From Ruminococcaceae bacterium UBA1227 (GTDB lineage Bacteria > Bacillota > Clostridia > Oscillospirales > Acutalibacteraceae), in assembly GCA_002309175.1 (NCBI GenBank), contig DBWX01000007.1:20137-39058 (forward strand): 18,922 nucleotides of DNA. The letters run 5' to 3'. Position numbers and translations under genes: made by a program. This document shows positions 1 through 7,657 of this stretch, piece by piece (position 1 is the stretch's first letter; each line of letters begins with the position of its first letter). Below the pieces are notes generated by a model. The model did no database searches. It saw nothing but the letters and a program-made list of their open reading frames with translations, and was not told where the DNA came from.

Positions 1-1
1 C

Positions 2-112
2 AACCCCGCCTTCGACGTGACGGATCACACGCTCCTCACCGCCATCGTCACCGACCGCGGCGTGGTCTGCCCGCCCTTCGACGTCAACCTCAAGAAGATC
101 ATGGAGGAATAG
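2..112 (+). CDS. mtnA: S-methyl-5-thioribose-1-phosphate isomerase, C-terminal end (partial)
   Basis: Only the last 36 codons are present; the gene begins before the window. The tail reads NPAFDVTDHTLLTAIVTDRG followed by VVCPPFDVNLKKIMEE. This matches the C-terminus of MtnA, an eIF2B-alpha-like isomerase that converts 5-methylthioribose-1-phosphate to methylthioribulose-1-phosphate in methionine salvage or in disposal of 5'-deoxyribose by-products. The NPAFDVTPxxLITAIITE block is the usual MtnA ending, which separates it from other eIF2B-like isomerases. Its stop is 3 bases before the deoD start, and the deoD ribosome binding site lies inside its last codons, so the two are probably co-transcribed. 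GC content looks higher here than further downstream. Confidence 0.85.
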   Translation, partial: NPAFDVTDHTLLTAIVTDRGVVCPPFDVNLKKIMEE

Positions 113-115
113 AGC

Positions 116-856
116 ATGATGAAGTCTTCCCCGTCCGCCTGCATCGAACTGAAGGAAAACACGCATATCGCCAAGTGCGTGCTCATGCCCGGCGACCCGC
201 TGCGCGCGAAGTTTATTGCGGAGAACTTCCTGACTGACGCGAAACTCGTGAACAACGTGCGCGGCATCCAGGGCTATACCGGATTTTACAAGGGCACCCG
301 TGTCTCCGTCATGGCTTCCGGTATGGGTATGCCTTCAATGGCCATATATTCACATGAACTCTTCAACTTCTATGATGTTGATAACATAATCCGCATAGGC
401 ACCGCCGGCGGCATAGCCGACGACATAGAACTGCGCGATGTCGTTGCCGCCATGTCGGCGTGCACGAACTCGAATTTTGAAGCGCAGTACAGTCTGCCCG
501 GTAGATATGCGCCGACGGCGAGCTTTAAGCTTCTGAAGACGGCTGTCGATGTCGCCGCCGGTCTCGGCATTGAAATGAAGGTGGGATCAATCTACTCATC
601 CGACACCTTCTATGATGATACCCATGACCTCTCAGCCTGGCAGAAGATGCACAATGTCCTGGCGACCGAGATGGAGGCTGCGGCCCTCTATATGGAGGCC
701 GCGCGAGCCGGAAAGAATGCTCTCGCCATCTGCACAATCTCGGACTGCCCTTTGAAGAATCAGTTCCTGGATGCTGAGGCCAGACAGACCTCATTTACAC
801 AGATGATGGAGATTGCCCTGGGCACAGCGGTCGAACTTGACAGGGAGGCAGACTGA
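116..856 (+). CDS. deoD: Purine-nucleoside phosphorylase, DeoD type
   Basis: Cleaves purine (deoxy)nucleosides with phosphate to free base and (deoxy)ribose-1-phosphate; cytosolic and normally a hexamer. The 246-residue product is slightly longer than typical DeoD (233-239). Visible family motifs are the phosphate loop MPGDPLRAKFIAENF, VRGIQGYTGFYKG, the GMGMPS strand, RIGTAGGI in place of the usual RVGSCGA, ATEMEAAALY (ribose-binding Met/Glu), and TISD with the catalytic Asp followed by ARQTSF with its Arg. The N-terminal HIxAExG segment, whose His reaches the 5'-hydroxyl of the neighbouring subunit's substrate, is not conserved: Cys/Ile stand near that place. The start is set by GGAGG at 103-107, eight bases upstream. 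The stop overlaps the deoB start by one base. The mtnA neighbour raises the possibility that methylthioadenosine is a substrate. Confidence 0.92.
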   Translation: MMKSSPSACIELKENTHIAKCVLMPGDPLRAKFIAENFLTDAKLVNNVRGIQGYTGFYKGTRVSVMASGMGMPSMAIYSHELFNFYDVDNIIRIGTAGGIADDIELRDVVAAMSACTNSNFEAQYSLPGRYAPTASFKLLKTAVDVAAGLGIEMKVGSIYSSDTFYDDTHDLSAWQKMHNVLATEMEAAALYMEAARAGKNALAICTISDCPLKNQFLDAEARQTSFTQMMEIALGTAVELDREAD

Positions 857-2043
857 TGTCAAAACGCGTTTTTATGATAGTACTCGACAGCTTCGGTGTG
901 GGCGAACTTCCCGACGCCGGGGCTTTCGGTGATGTCGGCGCGAATACAATAAAAGCCGTTTCCGGCTCGGATAAGTTCTCCGCGCCGACCCTGGAAAAGC
1001 TCGGACTCTTCAACATTGAAGGCGTGGATTTCCTGCCTTCGTTCTCAAGCCCCATGGCCTCTTTCGGCAGATGCATCGAGGCATCACAGGGCAAGGACAC
1101 TACCATAGGTCACTGGGAGATCTGCGGCCATATAAGCCCGGAACCTCTGCCTACTTATCCGGACGGTTTTCCGCCTGAGATTATGGATGAGTTTGAAAAG
1201 CGTACGGGCAGGGGATGGCTTGTAAACAAGCCGTACTCCGGTACGGAGGTCATCCGCGACTACGGTGATGAGCACGTAGCTACGGGAAAACTCATTGTGT
1301 ATACATCTGCAGATTCCGTATTTCAGATCGCGGCTCACGAGGATGTTGTCCCCGTGGAGCAGCTCTATGAGTACTGCAGGATCGCAAGGGAGATAGTGCC
1401 CGTCGGCAGGGTCATAGCGAGGCCGTTTACCGGCACCTCGGGGAACTATACCCGCACCCCTCGCCGCCATGACTTCTCGCTGACGCCTCCGGGCACGCTT
1501 TTAAATGTGCTTCATTATTACGGCAAGGACGTAATCTCAATAGGAAAGATAAATGACATATTCGCCGGCTCCGGTGTAACAGAGAGCAATCCCACCACGG
1601 GAAACACCAACGGAATGGAGGTGCTGGACTCTCTTGCCGGCCGTGATTTCGACGGACTCTGCTTTGCGAACCTCGTGGACTTTGATATGCTTTACGGCCA
1701 CAGAAGGGATATCGACGGCTATGCCGCGGCGATCTCGGAATTTGACTCGTGGCTCTCAAAGTTTCTGACGAAGCTTCGCGAGGACGATGTTTTAATCATC
1801 ACCGCAGACCACGGCTGCGACCCCTCATTTACGGCCCATACCGACCATACACGCGAGTATATACCGCTTCTCTGGTACACGAGAGGAGGACCCGCAGTTA
1901 ATCTCGGAACCCGCAAAACATACGCAGACATAGGAAAAACAATTGAGGACCTGTTCGGATATCTGACGGACCTTGACGGAGAGAGTTTCCTCTCTGAAGT
2001 TACATTCACACCGAACGAGTTTTACAGATTTACGAAAAAATGA
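856..2043 (+). CDS. deoB: Phosphopentomutase
   Basis: Interconverts (deoxy)ribose-1-phosphate and (deoxy)ribose-5-phosphate, linking the deoD product to the pentose phosphate pathway or deoxyribose aldolase. At 395 residues it is the normal length for bacterial DeoB, an alkaline-phosphatase-superfamily enzyme with two Mn ions. The N-terminus carries the metal-binding VLDSFGVGELPDA block. The phospho-acceptor Thr lies in KDTTIGHWEI at about residue 80. The C-terminal metal ligands lie in ITADHGCDPSF and TDHTREYIPLL. It starts on the base where deoD stops (TGATG), a classic translational coupling. Its final codons carry the ribosome binding site for cdd. No truncation is seen. Confidence 0.96.
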   Translation: MSKRVFMIVLDSFGVGELPDAGAFGDVGANTIKAVSGSDKFSAPTLEKLGLFNIEGVDFLPSFSSPMASFGRCIEASQGKDTTIGHWEICGHISPEPLPTYPDGFPPEIMDEFEKRTGRGWLVNKPYSGTEVIRDYGDEHVATGKLIVYTSADSVFQIAAHEDVVPVEQLYEYCRIAREIVPVGRVIARPFTGTSGNYTRTPRRHDFSLTPPGTLLNVLHYYGKDVISIGKINDIFAGSGVTESNPTTGNTNGMEVLDSLAGRDFDGLCFANLVDFDMLYGHRRDIDGYAAAISEFDSWLSKFLTKLREDDVLIITADHGCDPSFTAHTDHTREYIPLLWYTRGGPAVNLGTRKTYADIGKTIEDLFGYLTDLDGESFLSEVTFTPNEFYRFTKK

Positions 2044-2050
2044 GGTAGCT

Positions 2051-2452
2051 ATGATTACACCCGAAGAACTTTTAAAACAGGCTGAAAACGCAATGCATCT
2101 CGCTTATGCACCTTACTCGAATTTCAAGGTGGGGGCCGCGCTTTTGTGCAGTGACGGCACGGTCTTTACGGGCTGCAATGTCGAAAATGCCTCTTACGGC
2201 GTGACAAACTGTGCCGAGCGCACGGCCCTCTTCAAAGCCGTGTCGGAGGGGCATACCGAATTTGAGGCAATAGCCATAGTCGGAGGACATGACGGTAATC
2301 CTGAGGATTTCTGCTTCCCCTGCGGCACTTGCAGGCAGGCGCTCTCCGAGTTTGTCGGAGGCGATTTCAGCTTCTTTTTCAAAAACGGGGAAGGCGATAC
2401 AAAGGAGTGCACGATGAAGGAACTCCTGCCGTCTTCTTTCAATTTACATTGA
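2051..2452 (+). CDS. cdd: Cytidine deaminase
   Basis: Deaminates cytidine and deoxycytidine to uridine and deoxyuridine, completing a salvage set with DeoD and DeoB. The 133-residue length fits the small tetrameric (Bacillus-type) class. Motifs are AYAPYSNFKVGAALL, the substrate-binding NVENASYG, the zinc-binding and proton-shuttling CAERTA (Cys and catalytic Glu), and PCGTCRQ supplying the other two zinc cysteines. The start at 2051 is chosen because MITPEELLKQAENAM is the normal beginning and a GAGGT site overlaps the deoB stop just upstream. An in-frame extension back to 1973 would run through the deoB coding sequence and is not credible. The hprK promoter -35 lies in its last codons. Confidence 0.95.
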   Translation: MITPEELLKQAENAMHLAYAPYSNFKVGAALLCSDGTVFTGCNVENASYGVTNCAERTALFKAVSEGHTEFEAIAIVGGHDGNPEDFCFPCGTCRQALSEFVGGDFSFFFKNGEGDTKECTMKELLPSSFNLH

Positions 2453-2471
2453 TGCGTAATTTGTGTATAAT
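2443..2471 (+). promoter_or_regulatory. Sigma-A-type promoter for hprK
   Basis: TTTACA (2443-2448, 5/6 match) and TATAAT (2466-2471, 6/6) are separated by 17 bases, and the -10 is preceded by TGTG, an extended -10 element. The -35 lies inside the final codons of cdd. Transcription would begin near 2478, about 27 bases before the hprK ATG, so hprK is probably not dependent on the salvage operon promoter. Confidence 0.75.
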
Positions 2472-2504
2472 TTATCTTAAATAAGCTGAAGAAAGGGAAC
2501 GGAT

Positions 2505-3485
2505 ATGGCTACGAATTATTCTGTTTCACTTAGTAAAATAATTGCTTCGGAAGGCTATACCGAAATCTATTCCCCGGTCCCGCCGGAGGAGGTTCTGGTA
2601 TCGGCCATGGAGGTTTCCCGTCCCGGTCTTATTCTTGCCCGTGACGATGTAAACTTCTCCGCAAACAGAATTCAGTTCATAGGTAACTCGGAACAGCTCT
2701 TCCTCAAGGGACTTCCGGAGAACGAAAAGGCTGAGGACTGCGTTGAAAGGCTTATGTCAAGGCATCCGAAGGCAATTGTCTTCTCCGTAAGCGTCACGGA
2801 GGACATTGTCGACCTCTTCATGCCTTTCGCGAAGGAGTATGAAGTTCCTCTGTTAAAGAGCGACAGCGAGACCTCGTTCTCCGTATCGTCACTCGTTTCA
2901 TATCTCAATGTCGAACTTGCCGAGCGCGAGACACGCCACGGCGTGCTCGTCGAGGTCTTCGGTGAAGGCATACTCATCACCGGAGACAGCGGCGTGGGCA
3001 AGTCCGAAAACGTCGTAGAACTTATAAACCGCGGGCATCGTCTCGTGGCCGACGACGCCGTTGAGATAAGAAAAGTGTCGAAGAGGACACTTGTAGGCTC
3101 CGCCCCGGACAATATCCGACACTTTATTGAGCTTCGCGGCGTCGGCATCATCGATGCCCGCAGACTCTTCGGTATGAAGTCGGTAAAGAACACCTCGAGA
3201 ATCGATCTCGTAGTTGACCTCGAGGCCTGGGACGACACCAAGGCCTATGAGCGTATGGGCATTGACGAGGAGGACATAAGCATCCTCGGCGTGAATGTTC
3301 CGCTCTGCACAGTACCCGTATCCCCGGGACGCAACCTCGCCGTTATCATTGAGGTTGCGGCCATAAACAACCGCCAGAAGAAGATGGGCTACAACTCCGC
3401 AAAAGAACTTCTCTCCAATCTCGGAATGCTCGAAGAGGAGAACGACAACAAGCCCACCGACCTTGATGTCTGGCACAACGCTTAA
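2505..3485 (+). CDS. hprK: HPr kinase/phosphorylase
   Basis: Phosphorylates Ser46 of HPr with ATP or PPi and reverses the reaction with phosphate. This sets carbon catabolite control through CcpA in Gram-positive bacteria. The 326-residue length is typical (about 310-320). The N-terminal half (about 1-130) is the regulatory domain. The catalytic half shows RHGVLVEVFGEG (about 144-155, with the conserved His), the Walker A GDSGVGKS (160-167), LVADDAVEI, the signature IELRGVGIIDARRLFG (208-223) and the K-loop PVSPGRNLAVIIEV with AAINNRQKKMGYN (271-297). AAAGGGA precedes the start. It has its own promoter and terminator, so it is probably monocistronic here. That is unusual, because in many Firmicutes it is transcribed with following genes such as murB or lgt. 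Confidence 0.97.
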   Translation: MATNYSVSLSKIIASEGYTEIYSPVPPEEVLVSAMEVSRPGLILARDDVNFSANRIQFIGNSEQLFLKGLPENEKAEDCVERLMSRHPKAIVFSVSVTEDIVDLFMPFAKEYEVPLLKSDSETSFSVSSLVSYLNVELAERETRHGVLVEVFGEGILITGDSGVGKSENVVELINRGHRLVADDAVEIRKVSKRTLVGSAPDNIRHFIELRGVGIIDARRLFGMKSVKNTSRIDLVVDLEAWDDTKAYERMGIDEEDISILGVNVPLCTVPVSPGRNLAVIIEVAAINNRQKKMGYNSAKELLSNLGMLEEENDNKPTDLDVWHNA

Positions 3486-3497
3486 ATCTGAAACGGG

Positions 3498-3526
3498 ACG
3501 GCTCCGGAAAGGGGCCGTCTTTTTTT
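3498..3526 (+). terminator. Rho-independent terminator after hprK
   Basis: ACGGCTCC (3498-3505) pairs with GGGGCCGT (3511-3518) across a GGAAA loop; the 8-bp stem has one G-T wobble. A run of T follows at 3520-3526. It lies 13 bases after the hprK stop. Confidence 0.9.
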
Positions 3527-3573
3527 GTGCTAATGTTACATAAAGATTATCTTAAAATTAAATATATGTTAAA

Positions 3574-3603
3574 TAGACAAAACGGGGAGTCAGGTGCTAA
3601 AAT
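3574..3603 (+). promoter_or_regulatory. Putative promoter of the aminotransferase/transketolase cassette
   Basis: TAGACA (3574-3579, 5/6) and TAAAAT (3598-3603, 5/6) are spaced 18 bases apart. They lie in an AT-rich stretch between the hprK terminator and the first cassette gene, and transcription would start near 3610. Its position just after a terminator supports independent transcription of the five downstream genes. A read-through frame crosses this stretch from a GTG at 3527, but composition and content look non-coding. Confidence 0.6.
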
Positions 3604-3652
3604 ATTATCTGTAGTATTTTTTGATACGGCATATTCTTTTGCAAAGGGGGAA

Positions 3653-4423
3653 ATGAAATTGAAAGATGCCAGAGCAATGGCTTTCGTAAACGCATACGGC
3701 GTGCTCGGAGCACTCGAAAACCTGTGCGAAATCGATGACGAGGCCAAGAAAATCTGTCAGAAGCTCAAAAAGCCCGTGAACTTCTGCTTTGATGTCAAGG
3801 ACGGTCCCTGTTTTACGCTGAATTTTTCGGCTGACGGCTGCAAAATGACTGACGGCGATGCAGGCTGCACCTGTAAGATGTCATTCCGTTCACCCGACGG
3901 CTTCAACAACCTCATTGACAATTCAAAACCGGGAATCCCTTCGAAGAATCCCACCCAGGTTTTAAGCTTTCTGCTCGGTCCTTTCACAAAACTTACCAAT
4001 ATCCTGGTCAAGTATTTAAGACCGTCCGACAGTGACCTGAAGGACAAGGATTTCTTCGAGAAATCCACCATTCTCACCATGTATGTCATCGGCGGCGCCA
4101 TCTGCGCTCTCGGAAACAACGATGAGATAAGCAAACTCTCCGCGTCTTACATTGTTGACGGAGAGATTTCCATGGGTATCAGTGACAAGGTCTATGTGAC
4201 CGTAATCGCAAAAGATCACAACCTTACCCTGAAGAAGGAAAAATCACAGAACCCTAGAGCCATTATGGAGTTTAAGACGATAGAGCTCGCGAACTCGCTC
4301 TTCAACGGAACCGCTTCAACGATGGCGGAACTCTGTGCCGGCAATATCTACCTTGCAGGCATGTGTAACATGATTGACAACATAAACCGCATACTCGACA
4401 GAGTAGGCCTGTATCTTGCATAA
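3653..4423 (+). CDS. Tandem SCP2-like (putative lipid-binding) protein A
   Basis: I recognise no named family member. The 256-residue product appears to contain two SCP2-like units. One spans about 42-125 (VNFCFDVKDG, then strands and a KMSFRSPDGFNNLID helix). The second spans about 165-256, where AIMEFKTIELANSLFNG and MAELCAGNIYLAGMCNMIDN follow the usual SCP2 ending: a strand, a helix over a small loop, then a lipid-tunnel helix. SCP2 folds bind acyl chains, acyl-CoA or sterols in a hydrophobic cavity. No signal peptide or clear transmembrane helix is seen. It has ten cysteines, three of them at 63, 72 and 74. The ATG at 3653 follows AAAGGGGG closely. An in-frame GTG at 3527 gives 298 residues but would cover the likely promoter. 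The C-terminal half aligns by eye with the protein at 7658-8458. The function is not established. Confidence 0.7.
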   Translation: MKLKDARAMAFVNAYGVLGALENLCEIDDEAKKICQKLKKPVNFCFDVKDGPCFTLNFSADGCKMTDGDAGCTCKMSFRSPDGFNNLIDNSKPGIPSKNPTQVLSFLLGPFTKLTNILVKYLRPSDSDLKDKDFFEKSTILTMYVIGGAICALGNNDEISKLSASYIVDGEISMGISDKVYVTVIAKDHNLTLKKEKSQNPRAIMEFKTIELANSLFNGTASTMAELCAGNIYLAGMCNMIDNINRILDRVGLYLA

Positions 4424-4438
4424 AGGGGGGGACAGATA

Positions 4439-5713
4439 ATGAGCAAGTATCCGGAATATGTACATACCGAGTCAAAAAAATGGTTTGACAGAGCGCTCGC
4501 GGCTGTCCCGTCAGGCGTGTACGGTCACCTCGGCCCTTCGGAAGGACTCTTCCTTCCCATTACCAAGTGGCCGCTCATGAGTGACCATGCAAAGGGCACC
4601 TATTTCTGGGATGTGGACGGCAACCGCTACATCGACTATATGTGCGCTTACGGACCTAATGTTTTAGGCTATTGTGACGACGATGTAGATGCCGCCGCAA
4701 TCGAGCAGCTCAAGAGAGGCAACTGCACCACCTCCGTATCCTACAAGATGGTTGAGTGCGCAGAGCTTCTCAAGGACACTGTAAACTGCGCCGACTGGGC
4801 TTTCTTCATGAAGAACGGCTCAGACGCCACAACCTTCAGCGTAATGTGCGCGAGAGCACATACGGGCAAAAAGAAGATAGTATTCTTCAAGGGCTACTAT
4901 CACGGTGATTTCCAGTGGGCACAGAAGGCCGACTATCCCGGCATTCTCCCCGAGGAGGTTGCAAACAATATCGTAATACCCTGGTTTGACATGGAGGCTC
5001 TCCAGAGAGTCTATGACGAGAATCACGGCGACATTGCGGGCATTATTGCCCAGCCGTACGACCACGGTAACTTCTATGACAATGTCTGCGCCACCAAGGA
5101 ACAGTGGGCTGCGGTCCGCAAGTTCTGTGACGACCACGGAATGGTCCTCATCATTGATGACGTACGCGTAGGCTTCCGTCTTGACCTCGCCGGTTCGGAC
5201 CACTATTACGGCTTCAAGGCCGACCTTATCTGCTTCTGCAAGGCGCTCGCAAACGGTTATAACATGTCATGCGTATGCGGACAGGAGCATATGAAGAACA
5301 CCGCTTCATCCGTTGTCTACACGGGCTCATACTGGCTCTCGGCTGAGCCGTTTGCAGCCTGTATCGCCTGCATTAACAAAATGAAGAAGCTCGACATCCC
5401 GACGATGTTCCGTGAGAAGGGCACAAAGCTCACCACGGGTCTTCAGGAGGCCGGAAAGAGACACGGATTTGACCTTGTTACATCAGGTGAGCCCGCACTT
5501 TTCTATCTGCGCATAGCGAATGATGACAGCCTCTTCCTTCACCAGGAGTGGGTAGCGGAGTGTGTAAGCCGCGGAATTTTCTTCGCGTCGCATCATAATC
5601 ACTTTATCAATGCGGCGCTTACCGATGAGGATATTGAGTACACTATCGATGTTGCCGATGATGCTTTCTCCGTTGTGGCGGAACGTCATCCCGACATGGG
5701 TCTCATAAAATAA
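4439..5713 (+). CDS. Class III PLP-dependent aminotransferase (glutamate-1-semialdehyde aminomutase-like)
   Basis: The 424-residue, fold type I, class III enzyme transfers an amino group between an amine or amino acid and a ketone or aldehyde using PLP. Visible features are GTYFWDVDGNRYIDY (50s-60s), the phosphate-binding KNGSDATTF (125-133), the ring-stacking KGYYHGD (151-157), and IIDDVRVGFR (238-247), in which Asp240 contacts the pyridine nitrogen and the usual DEV reads DDV. The Schiff-base Lys268 lies in FCKALANGYN. It resembles glutamate-1-semialdehyde aminomutase, but no other tetrapyrrole gene is nearby and it is followed directly by transketolase genes, so hemL is unlikely. A strong GGGGGGG site precedes it. 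Only 15 bases separate it from protein A and 17 from the transketolase N-half, implying one operon. The substrate is unknown; a hydroxyketone made by the adjacent transketolase is my inference. Confidence 0.88.
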   Translation: MSKYPEYVHTESKKWFDRALAAVPSGVYGHLGPSEGLFLPITKWPLMSDHAKGTYFWDVDGNRYIDYMCAYGPNVLGYCDDDVDAAAIEQLKRGNCTTSVSYKMVECAELLKDTVNCADWAFFMKNGSDATTFSVMCARAHTGKKKIVFFKGYYHGDFQWAQKADYPGILPEEVANNIVIPWFDMEALQRVYDENHGDIAGIIAQPYDHGNFYDNVCATKEQWAAVRKFCDDHGMVLIIDDVRVGFRLDLAGSDHYYGFKADLICFCKALANGYNMSCVCGQEHMKNTASSVVYTGSYWLSAEPFAACIACINKMKKLDIPTMFREKGTKLTTGLQEAGKRHGFDLVTSGEPALFYLRIANDDSLFLHQEWVAECVSRGIFFASHHNHFINAALTDEDIEYTIDVADDAFSVVAERHPDMGLIK

Positions 5714-5730
5714 GAAAGGGGATAATTCAA

Positions 5731-6627
5731 ATGCCGGCAAATTACGGGCCTTTTGACAAGGCCGAATGGCTGCGCCTTGAAAAGAAGGCAGATGAACTTC
5801 GTCGTCTGACTCTTCAGACTGCCATCTGGGGCGGCTCGGGACATATCGGCGGCGCCATGTCCTGCATGGATATCTTAACGGTACTCTATCACAGGATAAT
5901 GAAGCTCGATCCGAAAGATCCCAACTATGAGGACAGGGACCGCTTTGTACTTTCAAAGGGTCATGCTGCCGTAGGTTACGCTCCTGTTCTCGTGGATTAC
6001 GGTTACATGCCTATTGAGGAACTGAAGATATTCAACCTCACCGGAGCTAAAATAGGCATGCACCTTGACTCCAACAAGGTCAAAGGTGTTGACTTCTCTA
6101 CCGGTTCACTCGGACACGGCATCTCACTCGGCGTAGGTGCCGCTCTCGCTGCAAGATTCCATAAGAAGGACTACATGACCTTCGTACTCTGCGGTGACGG
6201 TGAGATGAATGAGGGCTCCAACTGGGAGGGTATCATGAGTGCCGCTCAGTTCAAACTCTCGAATCTCGTCATAATGGTTGACAACAATAAGTGCATGATT
6301 GACGGACGCGTTGCCGACGAGATGAACATTGAGCCTCTCGACAGAAAGTTCAATGCCTTCAACTGCAACACATACCGCGTTGACGGCCACAATATGGCCG
6401 AGATCAATGAAGCTCTCGAAGCTGCAATTGAGTATCGTAACAAAGGCGGCGAAAAGCCGACCGCGATTGTCTTTGACACATTCAAGGGCGAGGGTGTTGA
6501 CTTCATGAAGGACAACTATCTCTGGCATTACGGTTCCCTTGATGATGAGAAGGCCTCCAAGGCATTTGCGTCACTTGATGCTTATTACAAAGAGCGCTGC
6601 GAGCGTGCGGAAAAGGAGGGCAAATAA
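5731..6627 (+). CDS. Transketolase, N-terminal (ThDP-binding) subunit
   Basis: The 298-residue half-transketolase carries the pyrophosphate/Mg part of the thiamine diphosphate site. Motifs are GSGHIGGAMSC (36-46, with the conserved His38), RDRFVLSKGHAA (69-80, His78), STGSLGHGIS (123-132), and the ThDP signature GDGEMNEGSNWEGI (155-168), which ends in VDNNK (183-187). Together with the next gene it should form an active alpha2beta2 transketolase that moves a two-carbon ketol unit from a ketose donor to an aldehyde. AAAGGGG lies nine bases before the ATG. Its stop codon overlaps the start of the C-terminal subunit by one base, which fits stoichiometric synthesis. Split transketolases are common in Clostridia, but their place after an aminotransferase suggests a dedicated role rather than housekeeping pentose metabolism. 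Confidence 0.9.
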   Translation: MPANYGPFDKAEWLRLEKKADELRRLTLQTAIWGGSGHIGGAMSCMDILTVLYHRIMKLDPKDPNYEDRDRFVLSKGHAAVGYAPVLVDYGYMPIEELKIFNLTGAKIGMHLDSNKVKGVDFSTGSLGHGISLGVGAALAARFHKKDYMTFVLCGDGEMNEGSNWEGIMSAAQFKLSNLVIMVDNNKCMIDGRVADEMNIEPLDRKFNAFNCNTYRVDGHNMAEINEALEAAIEYRNKGGEKPTAIVFDTFKGEGVDFMKDNYLWHYGSLDDEKASKAFASLDAYYKERCERAEKEGK

Positions 6628-7640
6628 TGGGCGGAATGGCGTATACCAGTATTGAGGCTGAACAGCTCACTACTGCGGAATATTACGGTAAAGCACTTCA
6701 CGACCTCGGTGCAAAGCATCCCGATGTTGTAGCTCTCACGGCGGACCTTGCAAAGTCCACCAAGATAGCACCGTTCGTTAAGGCTTTCCCCGAGAGACTC
6801 ATAAACGTCGGTATAGCCGAGCAGAACATGTTCGGTATCGCCGCGGGTCTTGCGAAAAACGGATTCGTGCCTTATGCATCGACATTCTCGATTTTTGCAG
6901 CCGCACGTTCCCTTGACCAGATTCACACCGATATATGCTATCAGAACGTTCCCGTAAAGATTCTTGCATCACACGCGGGCACATCTTTCGGACAGGCAGG
7001 TTCCACTCACCATGCGATAATCGACCTTGCAGTTGCGCGTTCGCTTCCGAACATGACTGTAATGTGCCCCGCTGACGGTGCAGAGGCCTACAAACTCGTT
7101 CTGGCATCTTACGAGATTCCGGGTCCTGTTTACATCCGTATCAACCGCGGATTTGACGCGGTCGTCTACGGCGGCGGACCTGACTCCGTAAACTTCGTCT
7201 GGGACAAGGCCGACGAACTCAAATCAGGCAGGGACGCCACATTCATCGGCATCGGCGCCGGTGTCTACCAGGCGCTTCAGGCCGCAAACATGCTCGAGTA
7301 TGACTGCGACATCCGTGCGCGCGTGCTCAACATGCATACACTCAAACCCATCGACAAGGAAGCTATCATCCGTGCAATTGACGAGACGGGCTGTATTGTC
7401 ACCGTTGAGGACCATGTCCTCCAGGGCGGTCTCGGCTCAGCAGTCGCAGAGGTTATTGCCGAGTACGGCAAGCCCTGCAAGTTCAAGATGCTCGGTCACG
7501 ACAACAGCTTCTCAACAATAGGCCTCCAGGAAGACCTGCTCACAATTGCCGGCATTGACGCAAACGGTGTCGCAGCGGCTGCTGCAGACCTGCTCGGTGT
7601 CAAGCTCGGCGGCAGGGACAACTGGGAAGATGAGTATTAA
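6627..7640 (+). CDS. Transketolase, C-terminal (pyrimidine-binding) subunit
   Basis: The 337-residue partner of the preceding subunit carries the PYR and C-terminal domains. Motifs are NVGIAEQNMFG (60-70, with catalytic Glu65 that activates the cofactor ring), VPYASTFSIF (81-90), SHAG (115-118, His116 equivalent to E. coli His461), GSTHH (125-129, His128 equivalent to His473), and YIRINRG (169-175, Arg174 equivalent to Arg520). Where sugar-using transketolases read GEDG, this protein reads GQAG (122-125). Ala124 therefore replaces the Asp that recognises the 2-hydroxyl of the acceptor aldehyde. This suggests an acceptor without a 2-hydroxyl, while retained His and Arg residues leave the donor sugar phosphate plausible. 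GGAGGG (6615-6620) supports the start at 6627 over the internal ATG at 6636. Related ThDP families such as DXS-like enzymes are less likely, given the split form. Confidence 0.88.
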   Translation: MGGMAYTSIEAEQLTTAEYYGKALHDLGAKHPDVVALTADLAKSTKIAPFVKAFPERLINVGIAEQNMFGIAAGLAKNGFVPYASTFSIFAAARSLDQIHTDICYQNVPVKILASHAGTSFGQAGSTHHAIIDLAVARSLPNMTVMCPADGAEAYKLVLASYEIPGPVYIRINRGFDAVVYGGGPDSVNFVWDKADELKSGRDATFIGIGAGVYQALQAANMLEYDCDIRARVLNMHTLKPIDKEAIIRAIDETGCIVTVEDHVLQGGLGSAVAEVIAEYGKPCKFKMLGHDNSFSTIGLQEDLLTIAGIDANGVAAAAADLLGVKLGGRDNWEDEY

Positions 7641-7657
7641 TAGGGGAGGAAAGAATT

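Noticed and set aside
1973..2050. N-terminal extension of cytidine deaminase into deoB
   Set aside because: The residues are the out-of-frame deoB sequence; the family start MITPEELL lies at 2051.
2672..3476. Minus-strand open frames of 189 and 192 residues opposite hprK
   Set aside because: They lie wholly within the clear hprK gene, show no recognisable domains, and have no ribosome binding or promoter signals.
3527..3652. N-terminal extension of the first SCP2-like gene from GTG 3527
   Set aside because: It would start one base after the terminator T-run, overlaps the likely promoter, is AT-rich, and has no ribosome binding site; ATG 3653 follows AAAGGGGG. The spacing there is short, so this is not fully certain.
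4439..5713. hemL (glutamate-1-semialdehyde aminomutase)
   Set aside because: The fold and motifs are shared, but there are no other tetrapyrrole genes nearby and the direct neighbours are transketolase halves and SCP2-like proteins.
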